Assembly: GCF_014208035.1 (NCBI RefSeq) | Contig: NZ_JACHMK010000001.1 | Span: forward strand, 2,232,001 to 2,296,000 | Length of the DNA: 64,000 nucleotides | DNA from: Schaalia hyovaginalis | GTDB taxonomy: Bacteria > Actinomycetota > Actinomycetes > Actinomycetales > Actinomycetaceae | Reading direction: 5' to 3' | Shown here: piece after piece, positions 51,960-61,317 of the stretch | How positions within the stretch are numbered: position 1 is the stretch's first letter | Layout of the letters: every line of letters begins with the position of its first letter | Notes under the pieces: generated by a model | The model's database searches: none | What the model saw: the letters and a program-made list of their open reading frames with translations, nothing else | What the model was told of the DNA's origin: nothing | Translations under genes and position numbers: made by a program

Positions 51960-53302
51960 TCCTTCGCCACCCCCGCAGCACCCGTCGCCGCATCACTCGC
52001 TGTCTTCGTCACCTCGGAGGCGACCTGCGCCCCTGCGATCACAGCCGCCGCCACACCACCTGTCGCCACCGTCGCTCCCGCAGCCGCCGCACCACCCGAG
52101 GCGGCACCGCCTGCTGCGCCGCCGCCGGCGCTCGCAGGTGCGCCGGCCGAGGCACCGCTGCTCGCCGAGGCGCCACCCCCGTGGGTCGGTGCCGGCGAGG
52201 ATGCGGGGGCCGGCGTCGACGATGATGATCCCGCCGCGCCACCACCCCCAGCGGGTGACGGCGAGGATGCTCCCGCCCCGCCTGAATGCACCGACGCCGT
52301 ATGGGACGAATGCATCGACATGATCGACCCGGTCGCCATCGCACCCATCACAGCCGTATCCCCCACGCCAGGGCCTCCCTGGCTCATCGCCGCCGACGCG
52401 GGCACCACAAACCCGATCAACGCCGGCAACACCAACACCGCAGCGACAAGTAGGAGAATGCCCATGATGAACGTCGTCACGTCATCACTCGACCACTGAT
52501 CCGCAAACCCCGCACGCGACGTGAGCTTGATTGCCACCGCGTACACGATGGACGCGGCAGGCTTATACAGGACGAACGCCACCAGCCACGTGACATTCTT
52601 GGTGAACCATGAGCGTCCCCAGGTCGTGTTCGTGCATGCCGCACTGATCGGCAAGATGCCGACCAGAATGACGAGGAAGGCCGAGCGGAGCATCATCATG
52701 CCGATCTGCACAACGTTCGCGATGATGCCGAACAGCCCCAAGATGATGATGAGGATCGGGCCGAGGGTGCCTGTGTATTGTCCAGCGAGCAGGCCCCCTT
52801 GAAACAAGGAGAACGCGAACTGGGTCCCATCCCCTCCCGTTGCCTCATCCAAGATCCACTGGGAAAACGCGTCAGCCGCCTGGATCAGATAATGCACGAT
52901 GCCGATCCCTGCGACAGCGACCGTCATATACGTCAGCACCGCCGACATCAGATCGCGCAGCGGACGGCCCGACCGGCCTGTCGCCAGCTGGATCCCCGCA
53001 GCGATCACGGACACCATCACCGCCGCGATCACGAACACATACAGGTGCGACTGGACGAACACCGCCTCAGAAGACCCACCCCTCAAATCAGGGGTGTCAA
53101 CCTCCACCCAAAATGTTCCGATTCGCACGAGAGTGTCCGTGAGCGTCTCGAACACGCCGTCCGCCCACGATTTCAGCACCGTGTTCGAGGCGGCCCGTCC
53201 CACTCCCCCAATGATCGCGGCCGCATTATTCGTCGCACACGCGAAATCGAACGGGACACACAGTTGAAGATCTTCCGCTGCGAGAAGGTCATGTCCCATC
53301 AT
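51956..53302 (-). CDS. VirB6/TrbL-like polytopic membrane protein
   Basis: 448 aa from ATG 53302, sharing one base with the previous stop (TGATG). About six transmembrane segments in the first 320 residues, then a long low-complexity tail of Gly, Ala and Ser. Forms the inner-membrane channel of the secretion system. The tail is unusually repetitive (GGA/ASS runs). Confidence 0.8.
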   Translation of the reverse strand: MMGHDLLAAEDLQLCVPFDFACATNNAAAIIGGVGRAASNTVLKSWADGVFETLTDTLVRIGTFWVEVDTPDLRGGSSEAVFVQSHLYVFVIAAVMVSVIAAGIQLATGRSGRPLRDLMSAVLTYMTVAVAGIGIVHYLIQAADAFSQWILDEATGGDGTQFAFSLFQGGLLAGQYTGTLGPILIIILGLFGIIANVVQIGMMMLRSAFLVILVGILPISAACTNTTWGRSWFTKNVTWLVAFVLYKPAASIVYAVAIKLTSRAGFADQWSSDDVTTFIMGILLLVAAVLVLPALIGFVVPASAAMSQGGPGVGDTAVMGAMATGSIMSMHSSHTASVHSGGAGASSPSPAGGGGAAGSSSSTPAPASSPAPTHGGGASASSGASAGAPASAGGGAAGGAASGGAAAAGATVATGGVAAAVIAGAQVASEVTKTASDAATGAAGVAKE

Positions 53303-54081
53303 CACCAGCTCCACTCGATAAAGCCCGCAGGCAAGCCAGCAGAGTCAAGGCGTGACGCTCCCCAGTTGTTCCCCTCGGGCCACGTGAACTTCCAATCCCC
53401 GTCCGTGTATTCCATCTTCATCGGCCACGTCAGCCACGCACCCGCCGAGGACGCAGAATCCACCACGAGGACCACAAGGACCACCTCCTCGCTCCACTGC
53501 TCCGACCAGAACCCGTGCACACGGATCCCCTCCGGTTCCGTCCCCGCCTGCGAGTCGGGAGTCAACGCCAACGCCTCACGCGCGTTCGCGTCATCCACCG
53601 CACGCGTCCGAATCACCTCAGCCACACTGGGCCCACGCGCGATCCAGTTCAACGCATTCGCCGCAGCAACAACCGCCCCCTCTTCTGATGGGGCGTAACA
53701 GCCCGGCACCCCCTCACGCACACGCGGGCCCGCAGGCGACACAAACGTCGGGACCGTATCAATGGTTTCCACGCGCCCCAAGGGCGCGGCCGTCAACCGG
53801 CCATCGTCGAGCCCGCCGGTCGGCGCGCACACGCCCGCTCCCCCGCTCTCACCCGAAGCGCCAGCATTACTGGCATTACCAGCATTGCCAGCGTTGTCGG
53901 CGTTGCTGGCGTTGTCACTCATGCCCGCGTTGCTGGCCCCCGTATCCGCCGGGCCAGGCCCCGCCACCACCACCCACACGACCCCCACCACCAGGGCGAC
54001 CAGAGCAATCGCCGAGAGGAGGAAGGCCGGGCGAGCGAAAGGATGCCGCTCAGGCATCACAGGATCATCGCGCGTCATCAT
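53302..54081 (-). CDS. VirB8-like membrane-anchored protein with Asn-Ala repeat
   Basis: 259 aa. N-terminal cytoplasmic stretch, one transmembrane helix (about residues 20-40), a repetitive linker (NASNADNAGNAGNASNAG) and a soluble domain ending WPEGNNWGASRLDSAG. The topology matches VirB8/TcpC-type bridging proteins, without a decisive motif. The linker is encoded by the same GCCAGCAACGCC-type repeat that is scattered between genes in the left arm. Confidence 0.6.
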   Translation of the reverse strand: MMTRDDPVMPERHPFARPAFLLSAIALVALVVGVVWVVVAGPGPADTGASNAGMSDNASNADNAGNAGNASNAGASGESGGAGVCAPTGGLDDGRLTAAPLGRVETIDTVPTFVSPAGPRVREGVPGCYAPSEEGAVVAAANALNWIARGPSVAEVIRTRAVDDANAREALALTPDSQAGTEPEGIRVHGFWSEQWSEEVVLVVLVVDSASSAGAWLTWPMKMEYTDGDWKFTWPEGNNWGASRLDSAGLPAGFIEWSW

Positions 54082-54359
54082 CCGAACAACGCGACAATCG
54101 CACGGACCAGACCCGCCGCACTCGCGATGAGCATCGCACCCACCGCGACTTTCCCGATCTGATGCACATGCTCAGACGAGGTCCCCCGATGATTCGCGAT
54201 CGCCAACGCCGAACCCGCGACGATGAACCCGACGATCGCGACCACAAGACCACCCCACATGAACCACGACAACAGCGTGTTCACAGGCCCTTCCAGGTTC
54301 GGAGGCGGCGTCGGGTGCGGATCCAACTCACTGCCCAGCACACTCATGAGAATCTTCAT
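54078..54359 (-). CDS. Small two-helix membrane protein, pilin-like
   Basis: 93 aa, ATG overlapping the previous stop. Two hydrophobic segments (about residues 32-54 and 71-91) separated by a short loop (NHRGTSSEHVHQ), as in VirB2/TrbC-type subunits; no clear signal peptide cleavage site. Position within the secretion operon supports a channel or pilus role. Confidence 0.65.
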   Translation of the reverse strand: MKILMSVLGSELDPHPTPPPNLEGPVNTLLSWFMWGGLVVAIVGFIVAGSALAIANHRGTSSEHVHQIGKVAVGAMLIASAAGLVRAIVALFG

Positions 54360-54955
54360 GCGTTTTCCTTCCGTAAAGCGAGAACCTCATCGAGGACCCG
54401 CGCGAACGCCCGAGATGGCGTTCCCACCTCGGCACGCACACTCAATCGCCACGCCCCCACCCAAGGGGCATAGATCGTGGTCGGGAACGCTCCCGCCGTC
54501 TTCTCTGCTGCAAGCCGCAGAGCCTTCGGGAGGCGTCCGGGAATGTCGGGCACGATGAGCAGACCGACAAGGTTCACGCCCGGGACCGCTCCGGCCGCCC
54601 ACTGCATCCCCGCCTTGCGGGCCGCCTCCAGGCCTGCCATGTTCGACCGGCACACAACGAGCACGTCAGCCTCACCACCGGTGATGCTCGGCCACGCACA
54701 CCCGGCGTCCCCCGCGTCGACCAAGCTCGCCCAGGTGGACGTACCCGCCCCGCCGTGAGCGCCGACCAGCCAGAACCTCTGGCGCGATTCAAGGGACGGA
54801 TACGAGCGTTCCAACGCAAACGGCGCCGCAACGTCTGCGCCGGCCTTCCATACCCCAACCGCCTGACGCGCAGGCAGCGTCTGCTCGGTGGGCACACGCT
54901 GTACGTTGTCGCGACGAGCAATCCACGGATTCTCGCTTTCAGGCATACAAACCAT
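54356..54955 (-). CDS. P-loop-like protein heading the secretion operon
   Basis: 199 aa from ATG 54955 (GGAAGGGACGGTG upstream). Contains a ParA-like glycine-rich loop GAHGGAGTST and later VLVVCRSNMAGLEAARKAG, similar to proteins annotated DUF6668 upstream of actinobacterial secretion genes. ATPase activity is likely but unproven. First gene of an eight-gene chain with overlapping starts. Confidence 0.65.
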   Translation of the reverse strand: MVCMPESENPWIARRDNVQRVPTEQTLPARQAVGVWKAGADVAAPFALERSYPSLESRQRFWLVGAHGGAGTSTWASLVDAGDAGCAWPSITGGEADVLVVCRSNMAGLEAARKAGMQWAAGAVPGVNLVGLLIVPDIPGRLPKALRLAAEKTAGAFPTTIYAPWVGAWRLSVRAEVGTPSRAFARVLDEVLALRKENA

Positions 54956-55005
54956 CACCGTCCCTTCCTGCACATACGTCAGATGAGGACACACAGGAGG
55001 CAGTA

Positions 55006-55308
55006 GTGACAGAACACACCCGGCCAACGTGGCCGAAGATCCGCATTGACGTTGACGACCTCGGATCAGTTCATCTCTTCGTCGCCGGAGTACATAGACA
55101 GAACGTCATTCCCTCGCGGACTGCACGCCAGCAGGCAATGGACGCAGTCGTCGACCTCGCACGACGCTACGCCCGCCCCCTCGACGTCGATGCCACCGAC
55201 GAGCACGGCACTTTCCACATGACCGTCCATCCCGACGGGCACATCGACGAGAACGCCTACACACCCCGCAGCGACTCCGCAGGGACTACCTCCGCACAGG
55301 GGGCCTGA
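55006..55308 (+). CDS. Hypothetical protein divergent from the secretion operon
   Basis: 100 aa, GTG start with GGAGG upstream. An N-terminal beta-rich part (IRIDVDDLGSVHLFVAGV) is followed by an amphipathic helix (AMDAVVDLARRYARPL) and another strand region. No family recognised. Shares a 50-bp divergent promoter region with the secretion operon. Confidence 0.7.
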   Translation: MTEHTRPTWPKIRIDVDDLGSVHLFVAGVHRQNVIPSRTARQQAMDAVVDLARRYARPLDVDATDEHGTFHMTVHPDGHIDENAYTPRSDSAGTTSAQGA

Positions 55309-55592
55309 TGAAAGCCCCGCATCTGCTCCCCCAGTTCGCCTTCGTCCTCGGCGACGAAGACGTCAACCTCGACGAGCTCGAATGGCGCCATCCCTTGCTC
55401 GCCACCGACTACGACCTCGCCTACGAGCAGGCACTGGACCAATGCGAAGCAATCGGCCTCGATCCGACGGCCACCACAATTCGGATCTATTTCCGCCTCC
55501 AGGCCGTCGGCTACACGCCCTGGGCGCCTGTCGACGACCAGACCGACTACCGCGCACTCATCGCCCGCATCGACCCGATCATCGAGCTCTGA
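55308..55592 (+). CDS. Hypothetical acidic protein
   Basis: 94 aa; ATG shares one base with the previous stop (TGATG), so both are co-translated. Acidic, with LAYEQALDQCEAIGLDPTATTIRIYF. No family recognised. Followed by two identical palindromes and the converging replication-type operon. Confidence 0.7.
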   Translation: MKAPHLLPQFAFVLGDEDVNLDELEWRHPLLATDYDLAYEQALDQCEAIGLDPTATTIRIYFRLQAVGYTPWAPVDDQTDYRALIARIDPIIEL

Positions 55593-55602
55593 CCAGCCCA
55601 GA

Positions 55603-55627
55603 GCAGGGTCTCAAAATGAGACCCTGC
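55603..55627. repeat. Palindromic hairpin, copy 1
   Basis: Stem GCAGGGTCTCA / TGAGACCCTGC around AAA; identical to copy 2 exactly 140 bp downstream. About 35 bp after each palindrome are also partly alike. Confidence 0.8.
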
Positions 55628-55742
55628 CCCCATAATTCCCATTTTGTAACGCACTTCACATTCTCGGGGCGAACATGCGCCCAGCCAACACAGCCACGAC
55701 AGACCCGCACGCCAACCCACGACATCAACCTCGCCCGACAAG

Positions 55743-55767
55743 GCAGGGTCTCAAAATGAGACCCTGC
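55743..55767. repeat. Palindromic hairpin, copy 2
   Basis: Same stem and loop as copy 1. Lies 45 bp from the 3' end of the converging minus-strand gene, so it may serve as its terminator or as a protein-binding site. Confidence 0.8.
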
Positions 55768-55812
55768 CCTCACACATTTCAATTTGTGAGGCATTTCATA
55801 AATCGGGGGTGT

Positions 55813-56853
55813 TTATGCTGCTGATCGCCACTGGCGCACCAGGGCCGCGCACCGACCGGCGATGTCGGCGTCATCCAGGTCGAGAATGCCTGCCGTGGTG
55901 CCCCGGCGTGACCCAACCAAGAGTGTCATCCACGCCCGGGCGACCGTGGGATCGATCCCCAGGTCCGCCAGCCGCACATCCGCACCGGCGATCGCGTGGC
56001 GCCGGCCCGGGTCACCGCAAGCGATCTCTGCGATCCGGCGCGTGCCGGCCCAAGCGATTGTTTCGTCCATGCCGGCCGACACCAGACCGTCCACGATGCG
56101 ACGCAACGGTCCACTGACGTCATCGAGGGCGACCCACCGGTCCCTCTCGACAGGCGCCGGATCGTTGGCGCTCACGTCGGGCAGGGTCTCGACGGGGATC
56201 GGACGAGAGGCGAATGCGACATCACGAGTCAGACCCCGACGCACCACGATCGTGGTCCACAAGCCCCACGGCCTGCGCGAGGCAATGAGCTCATCAGCAT
56301 TGTCACGCAGGGCCTGCCAGGCCAGCGCGATCGTATCGGTGAGCGCCTCATCAAAGCCCATCCCGGATGCCATCGCGTGGCGGATCGGCGCCCAGAATTG
56401 CCGGGGCCCCTCAGCGACCAGTGTCGCCCCAAGACACTGGGCCGCTTCCCCCGTCCATCCGCTGGCTTGAGCTGCGTGCAGCGCCTCACGCAGGCCGTCA
56501 TTATCGTTCTTGCCGATCGGCCGGGCATCACCGAGGCTCAGCGGGACCGCCTCGACCATCGGCTCAGACGAGGCCGCCTCCTCGGGCGCGAAGCGGAGCT
56601 CGAACACGGACGCCGCTTGCCGATCATTCATGCGCCTACCATATCGACGCACCAATCCCAGCTCCTCGAGCTGAGCCAACGCACGGAACACGCTCGCCCT
56701 GCTCCGGCCGGTCGCCTCCACAAGCCAGTCGATCGAGCAGATCGCCGCTCCACGACAGTCGGCCAAACGCCCGAGCTCACCCATGACCAGACGGGCCGTG
56801 GGCGAGACGCCGTGCAGTCCGCGCAGCTGGCCATGCCAGGAGATGATCTTCAC
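55813..56853 (-). CDS. Winged-helix DNA-binding protein (replication-type), last of three
   Basis: 346 aa from GTG 56853, overlapping the previous stop (GTGA). N-terminal winged helix (SIDWLVEATGRSRASVFRALAQLEELGLVRRYGRR), then a long helical region of unknown function with WGLWTTIVVRRGL. Three consecutive genes encode winged-helix proteins, which suggests a replication or copy-control module for the excised circle. Confidence 0.7.
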   Translation of the reverse strand: MKIISWHGQLRGLHGVSPTARLVMGELGRLADCRGAAICSIDWLVEATGRSRASVFRALAQLEELGLVRRYGRRMNDRQAASVFELRFAPEEAASSEPMVEAVPLSLGDARPIGKNDNDGLREALHAAQASGWTGEAAQCLGATLVAEGPRQFWAPIRHAMASGMGFDEALTDTIALAWQALRDNADELIASRRPWGLWTTIVVRRGLTRDVAFASRPIPVETLPDVSANDPAPVERDRWVALDDVSGPLRRIVDGLVSAGMDETIAWAGTRRIAEIACGDPGRRHAIAGADVRLADLGIDPTVARAWMTLLVGSRRGTTAGILDLDDADIAGRCAALVRQWRSAA

Positions 56854-58043
56854 GCCGACGCACCGCCCTCGCCGCGTCGATCCATCGCGATCCGCGTCCA
56901 CGTCGCCCAGTTCGCGTCGGGCATCTCGGCCGCCACCTGCGCGACCAGCGCGTCGAACTCGGCGTCAACCACGTCATCGACCAGCGCCTCGACCTGACGA
57001 TCCTGGCTGGCGCGCAACGCCGCGAGCCGCTCGCGATCACGGCGCTCAGCCTGCTCGCGCAGCCGCTCAGGCGCCGCCTGCGGATCCACATTCGCCTCCA
57101 AGCGGGCCGCCACCAAAGCGGCCAAGCGATGCACCCGGAAAGGCAAGCGCTGGTCCATGAGCTGGCGGATCTGGCCCGGAGCCCAGCCAGCATCGAGACG
57201 CACACGCAGCATCTGGGCCACGCGGCGAGCACCCTGGCGATCCAAGGCCTGCAACGCGGGCGGCAAACACGCCGCCACGAGGAGCCCATCATCCTCGCTT
57301 GAGCCCCCAGCACGCTTGACGTCAGCCTCCAGGGCATCGAGAGGCTCCCCTGGCACCGGATCAGCCCATGAGTCGCCAGACTCGAGCGGGTCACCCGCCG
57401 GACACGCCGCCGACGGCGCCTCCGGGAGGGCAGGCGACACCGCCGCCGTGGCCTCCCCGAACTCAGCCTCACCATCGAAGCCCGACCCGACCCCAGCGCC
57501 GCGACCCGCATCGCGCGCCTGCTCGCACGAGGTCAGGTCTGGTGGTTCTATTGGTGGTTCTTTCTTTATATCTATGGGGCTCACCTGTGAGCCCTTTACC
57601 CCCCGATTTTGAGCCCCATAAGAGCCATGGGGCTCACGGTGAGACTCATTCGTTGACCTGCGCAGATACTCCCGCTCTCCGGGCTGTCGGTCCTCGCTAC
57701 CTTCTATGGGGCTCAATTTGAGCCCCATAGGCTGACCTGCGCTTTCGTTCAACTGAGGGCGTGTACCAACCATGAGGTGATACATGGTCGACCCGCGGTG
57801 TGCGCGCCCGTTCTCGTCGTAGAAGTAGCGAGCCTCCCGCTCGATCAATCCAAGTGACTCGAGCTGGTTGAGGTAGCGCGCCACCGACGAACGCGAGCAC
57901 TCGACAACCGATGCGAGCGTCTCCCGCTTCGGCCAGGCACGATCCTCATCGTCCGCGTACTCAGCCAGCGCAACGAGAACCCACTTCGCTGACCCGATAC
58001 CCCGGATCTCATGGAGCGCCCAATTCACGGCCTTGAAGCTCAT
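56850..58043 (-). CDS. Winged-helix DNA-binding protein (replication-type), second of three
   Basis: 397 aa from ATG 58043 (GGAGG upstream; overlaps the previous stop). N-terminal helix-turn-helix of the HTH_36 type: WPKRETLASVVECSRSSVARYLNQLESLGLIEREARYF. A low-complexity Pro/Glu-rich middle follows, then a helical Arg-rich C-terminus. The central part repeats short segments of the form GxxxSPIxx (LKLSPIEGSED, SQVSPIDIKKE). Like RepA-type initiators in outline; no catalytic motif. Confidence 0.7.
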   Translation of the reverse strand: MSFKAVNWALHEIRGIGSAKWVLVALAEYADDEDRAWPKRETLASVVECSRSSVARYLNQLESLGLIEREARYFYDENGRAHRGSTMYHLMVGTRPQLNESAGQPMGLKLSPIEGSEDRQPGEREYLRRSTNESHREPHGSYGAQNRGVKGSQVSPIDIKKEPPIEPPDLTSCEQARDAGRGAGVGSGFDGEAEFGEATAAVSPALPEAPSAACPAGDPLESGDSWADPVPGEPLDALEADVKRAGGSSEDDGLLVAACLPPALQALDRQGARRVAQMLRVRLDAGWAPGQIRQLMDQRLPFRVHRLAALVAARLEANVDPQAAPERLREQAERRDRERLAALRASQDRQVEALVDDVVDAEFDALVAQVAAEMPDANWATWTRIAMDRRGEGGASA

Positions 58044-58315
58044 CGGACCATACCTCCGATCACGAGGCGGGCCGACCAACAGCCCGAGTCATCCCAGCGG
58101 CGCGCGTCGATGAGGCCAGCGCGGTGAAGGGAGGCGAGAGAGCCTTCGACCTTGCTCACCGGCAGGGAGGTCTTCGTCGCGAGGACATTGGGGTCAATGC
58201 GCACTCGGGCGAGCGCGCCCGCATCATGCGCCAGGGCGAGAAGAACGAGCTTGTCTGTTTGGGTTCGACACGGCGCAAGCCACGCCGCGTCGGCAAGCCA
58301 CTGTGTGGAAGTCAT
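58040..58315 (-). CDS. Small winged-helix protein, first of three
   Basis: 91 aa from ATG 58315 (AGGAAC upstream). The whole protein is a winged helix (IDPNVLATKTSLPVSKVEGSLASLHRAGLIDARRW). The longer frame to 58501 lacks a ribosome site. Likely regulator of the three-gene operon. Confidence 0.65.
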   Translation of the reverse strand: MTSTQWLADAAWLAPCRTQTDKLVLLALAHDAGALARVRIDPNVLATKTSLPVSKVEGSLASLHRAGLIDARRWDDSGCWSARLVIGGMVR

Positions 58316-58392
58316 GGGGTTCCTACCGTTCGCCGGGCCCGGACTACCGCCAGCGACTGTGCTGGGGTATGCTCGGGCGCGTTCAATAGCGC

Positions 58393-58431
58393 GGAAGCGG
58401 GAAAGACGATTCGTTCGTCTTTCCCGCTTCC
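58393..58431. terminator. Strong hairpin between the surface-protein gene and the winged-helix operon
   Basis: A 17-bp perfect stem (393-409 with 415-431 of this block) with loop TTCGT. A run of T follows on the plus strand (CCCTCTTTT), yet the upstream gene that needs a terminator (58569-61190) is on the minus strand, so it may work in both directions. Confidence 0.7.
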
Positions 58432-58568
58432 CCTCTTTTGCGTCTACGGCGGCCCGGTGGGGGATGTGGCAGGAGTCCACTCCCCCACCGAGCCGGTGCA
58501 AGCAGCCTTGTGGAGGGCGACCGCTTGCGACGGGCCCGCGCCGCCAAATACAGCGCGGGGGAATCGGG

Positions 58569-61190
58569 TCAGACGAGCTGACGACGACGAATGCCGAGGA
58601 TCGTCACGCCCACGCCCAGGACGACCAGGGAGGTCACACCGAAGAAGGCAGCGTCGGTGCCCGTCACCGGCAAGGTCGGCTTGGGGGAGTCGACCGTAAC
58701 GGTCTGGCCCTCGTCGTTGATGTCCGCGTGCGCAGCAACCTCAACACCGTTGCTCGTCGCCTTCTCGAAGACGACGATCGATTGGCCAGCAAGACCGGAC
58801 GTGTTGAAGTGGAACGAGACGGTCTCACAGCCCTTCGAATCCGCCGGGGTGAACTTCACCGACGAGGTGACAGGCTTGCCCGCAACCATGAGCTCCTTGC
58901 CGGTGGCCTTGTCCATGAGCGTGCCCGACAGCTCGTACTCCTTGCCGACGGCGAGGTTCTCGTAGCACACCTTGTCGTCCAGGACGACATCAGCGTTCGG
59001 GGCGAGCGTCTTGTCGGCGTCGGCATGATCGGTGGCCGTGGTGCCAAGCTTCGGGCCGGGCGTCTTCACGGTCTGCCCCTCGTCGTTGATGTCCGCGTGG
59101 GTCGCGACCGTCTTGCCGTCACGCGTGAGATCTTCGAATACGACCGTCGTCTTGCCCGCGAGAACCGAGGCATCGACAGTAATGTGCACCGTCGTGCAGT
59201 CGTCAGCCTTGGTCGGCGTGTGCTTGACCGTCGCCTGGACCGTCTTGCCCTCATCGTCGACGAACGGCTTGCCCGTCTCCTTGTCCATGAGCGTGGCAGT
59301 GAGCTCGTACTCCTTGCCCACAGCCAGGCCCGTGTAGCACACCTTGTCAGACACGGTAACGGTGCCGGAGGCAGCGAGCTCCTTGTCGCCGTCCGCCTTG
59401 TCCGTCGCAGTCGTCTTAAGGGTCGGGATCACGCCCTCGACCGTGAACTGCTCGGTCTTGTCCTCAACGCTAGTCGTCATCGGCGCCACACGATCATCAC
59501 CCGCAAAGGAAGTGACGAACACGTAGGTGCCGGACTCGGACGGATCAACCTTGAAAGAGTTCGAGCCCACCGTCGGATTGAAGCCATTCTTGGCAGGGAG
59601 AGTAACCTTCGCGACCACCCTCGCCTGCGCCTTGTTCGCCTCGGTCACGTCCAGGCCCTCCGGGAAGAACAGAAGAGTCTGATCCATCGTCTTCACGTCA
59701 GCCTTGAAGCCCCGGTCACCCGCGAAATCCGGATGATCCGACGGGAATCCGTCGACCCACACGTCATCAACGAGATAAGTGCCAGCCTTCGTCTCGCGCG
59801 ACGAGATCGCCGTGTTGATCTCCACCGGGAAGCGCTTCGACGTGATCTCCTTGTCCATCGCATACCCGTCAGTCCAGTCCTCATGGACGAACTCAGAAGC
59901 CGTGTACTCCTTGCCGCCCGTGGTGACCGGAGCCGTCTGGTCGGCCTTGACGACCTTCCACACCCACGTCACGAAGCCCGACGGGACCTGCACGCCCTCA
60001 AGGGTGGCGGTCTGCGTACCCGGCCCATCAAACGTCAGCGTCGCAGACCCGAGAATCTTCGCATCAGCAGGCACCGAATCCGACTTCGCGGCCGGCCGCT
60101 CACCCGTCCAATACGCCGTACCCACATAGGTCACCGGCACATTCTTCCCATCCAGAGACAGCCACTGGCCATCACCGTAATCAGCCTTCGCGCCAGCAGT
60201 AAACGTATCCGAAACCGGGGTCCCCTCATCAACGACGCGAGCAGCCGCAACGTCCGACGTGCCAACAGGCTGGAAATCAAAAATCACATCCCACGTCGGC
60301 CCCTGAGCAATCTCAGAACGCGGGTGCTCATTGTCACCCCAGATCACATCCTGGCGACCGCCCCCGGGAGACGCATAGCCAAGAGACGAGTTGCCAAGAT
60401 CGCCATATTCAACGTGGTAGCTTGCACCTCCATTTCCAGTTGAATGCCACTTGATACCGTCGATTCGCGTTGCAGCGGTCGAGGAAGAGTATGTGTTCGT
60501 ACCAGTGGCATCGAAGACAGCCGGGCCGGTCATCGTGATGGTGAACGGCTTGCCCGCCACATAGGCAGCAGCCCCGTTCTTCACGCCGATTCCGTCGATC
60601 GTGCCGAAGCGAGTCCCAGTGCCGGTCACCTCACCCGGCTCCCACGCGACAACGCCAGCCGCCTGCGCAGCAGCGACCATCTGACGCGCGCGGTCCTGAA
60701 TCGTCGCCGGCGTGATCCCGAGGAGCGTGTTGACGTTCGTCTGCGACTGCGCACCTGCGTTCTCGAAGTTCACGTGTGCAAGGAATCCGACTGCAGCGGC
60801 ATCCAGGTCGGTGTCAGAGAACTGAAGTGACGTCGGCATCCAGTTCTTCATGATGTACGCCATCTGCGGAATGTCGACGCTCAGATCAGCGGGCCGGCTC
60901 AGATTCGGCTGGTCTGTCAGCTGTCCCGGTGTCACCGCCACCTCCGCCGAAGGGTTCACGGCGTTCGCCTGGATGCACAGGCCCGGAACAGGCTGACCCT
61001 GATAGGGAATCCAGGTGCCGAGCCATCCGGTCCCGCCAGGGATCGGCATTCCTCGCACCCAGGAGCCCGCAGCCATCGCGGGCAGAGACACGATCATCGT
61101 CATCGCGATCATCGCGACTCCCAATGCTGCGGCTACGATGGACCGTAGCCGTGAGTGGCGCACAGGGGCGCCGATGGCAGACTTTGCCAT
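58569..61190 (-). CDS. VaFE-repeat surface protein with LPVTG anchor
   Basis: 873 aa. Signal peptide with a long hydrophobic core (about residues 19-41), a large N-terminal region with Trp/Gly-rich segments, and two ~105-residue repeats near the C-terminus, each containing DKVCY.(N/G)L.VGKEYEL, VVFE and HADINDEGQTV, the VaFE isopeptide-forming type. LPVTG near residue 840, hydrophobic helix, RRRQLV. AAGGAAGG ribosome site. Carried by the ICE, it probably mediates mating-pair or aggregate formation; the host's own sortases would anchor it. Confidence 0.9.
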   Translation of the reverse strand: MAKSAIGAPVRHSRLRSIVAAALGVAMIAMTMIVSLPAMAAGSWVRGMPIPGGTGWLGTWIPYQGQPVPGLCIQANAVNPSAEVAVTPGQLTDQPNLSRPADLSVDIPQMAYIMKNWMPTSLQFSDTDLDAAAVGFLAHVNFENAGAQSQTNVNTLLGITPATIQDRARQMVAAAQAAGVVAWEPGEVTGTGTRFGTIDGIGVKNGAAAYVAGKPFTITMTGPAVFDATGTNTYSSSTAATRIDGIKWHSTGNGGASYHVEYGDLGNSSLGYASPGGGRQDVIWGDNEHPRSEIAQGPTWDVIFDFQPVGTSDVAAARVVDEGTPVSDTFTAGAKADYGDGQWLSLDGKNVPVTYVGTAYWTGERPAAKSDSVPADAKILGSATLTFDGPGTQTATLEGVQVPSGFVTWVWKVVKADQTAPVTTGGKEYTASEFVHEDWTDGYAMDKEITSKRFPVEINTAISSRETKAGTYLVDDVWVDGFPSDHPDFAGDRGFKADVKTMDQTLLFFPEGLDVTEANKAQARVVAKVTLPAKNGFNPTVGSNSFKVDPSESGTYVFVTSFAGDDRVAPMTTSVEDKTEQFTVEGVIPTLKTTATDKADGDKELAASGTVTVSDKVCYTGLAVGKEYELTATLMDKETGKPFVDDEGKTVQATVKHTPTKADDCTTVHITVDASVLAGKTTVVFEDLTRDGKTVATHADINDEGQTVKTPGPKLGTTATDHADADKTLAPNADVVLDDKVCYENLAVGKEYELSGTLMDKATGKELMVAGKPVTSSVKFTPADSKGCETVSFHFNTSGLAGQSIVVFEKATSNGVEVAAHADINDEGQTVTVDSPKPTLPVTGTDAAFFGVTSLVVLGVGVTILGIRRRQLV

Positions 61191-61277
61191 TGGACCTTCC
61201 TTCCATTGAAGGGATAAGCCCTGACAGACAGGCCGAAAGGCCTAGGAACCACTGCCTGCCTGCCAGGGAGATTTCGG

Positions 61278-61295
61278 TGCGCCGCTCACGGCGCA
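61278..61295 (-). terminator. Hairpin after the coiled-coil membrane gene
   Basis: Stem TGCGCCG / CGGCGCA with loop CTCA, 23 bp past the stop of the gene at 61318, separating it from the surface-protein gene. Confidence 0.5.
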
Positions 61296-61317
61296 TCTTT
61301 CGGGGAGCTTGAAGCTG

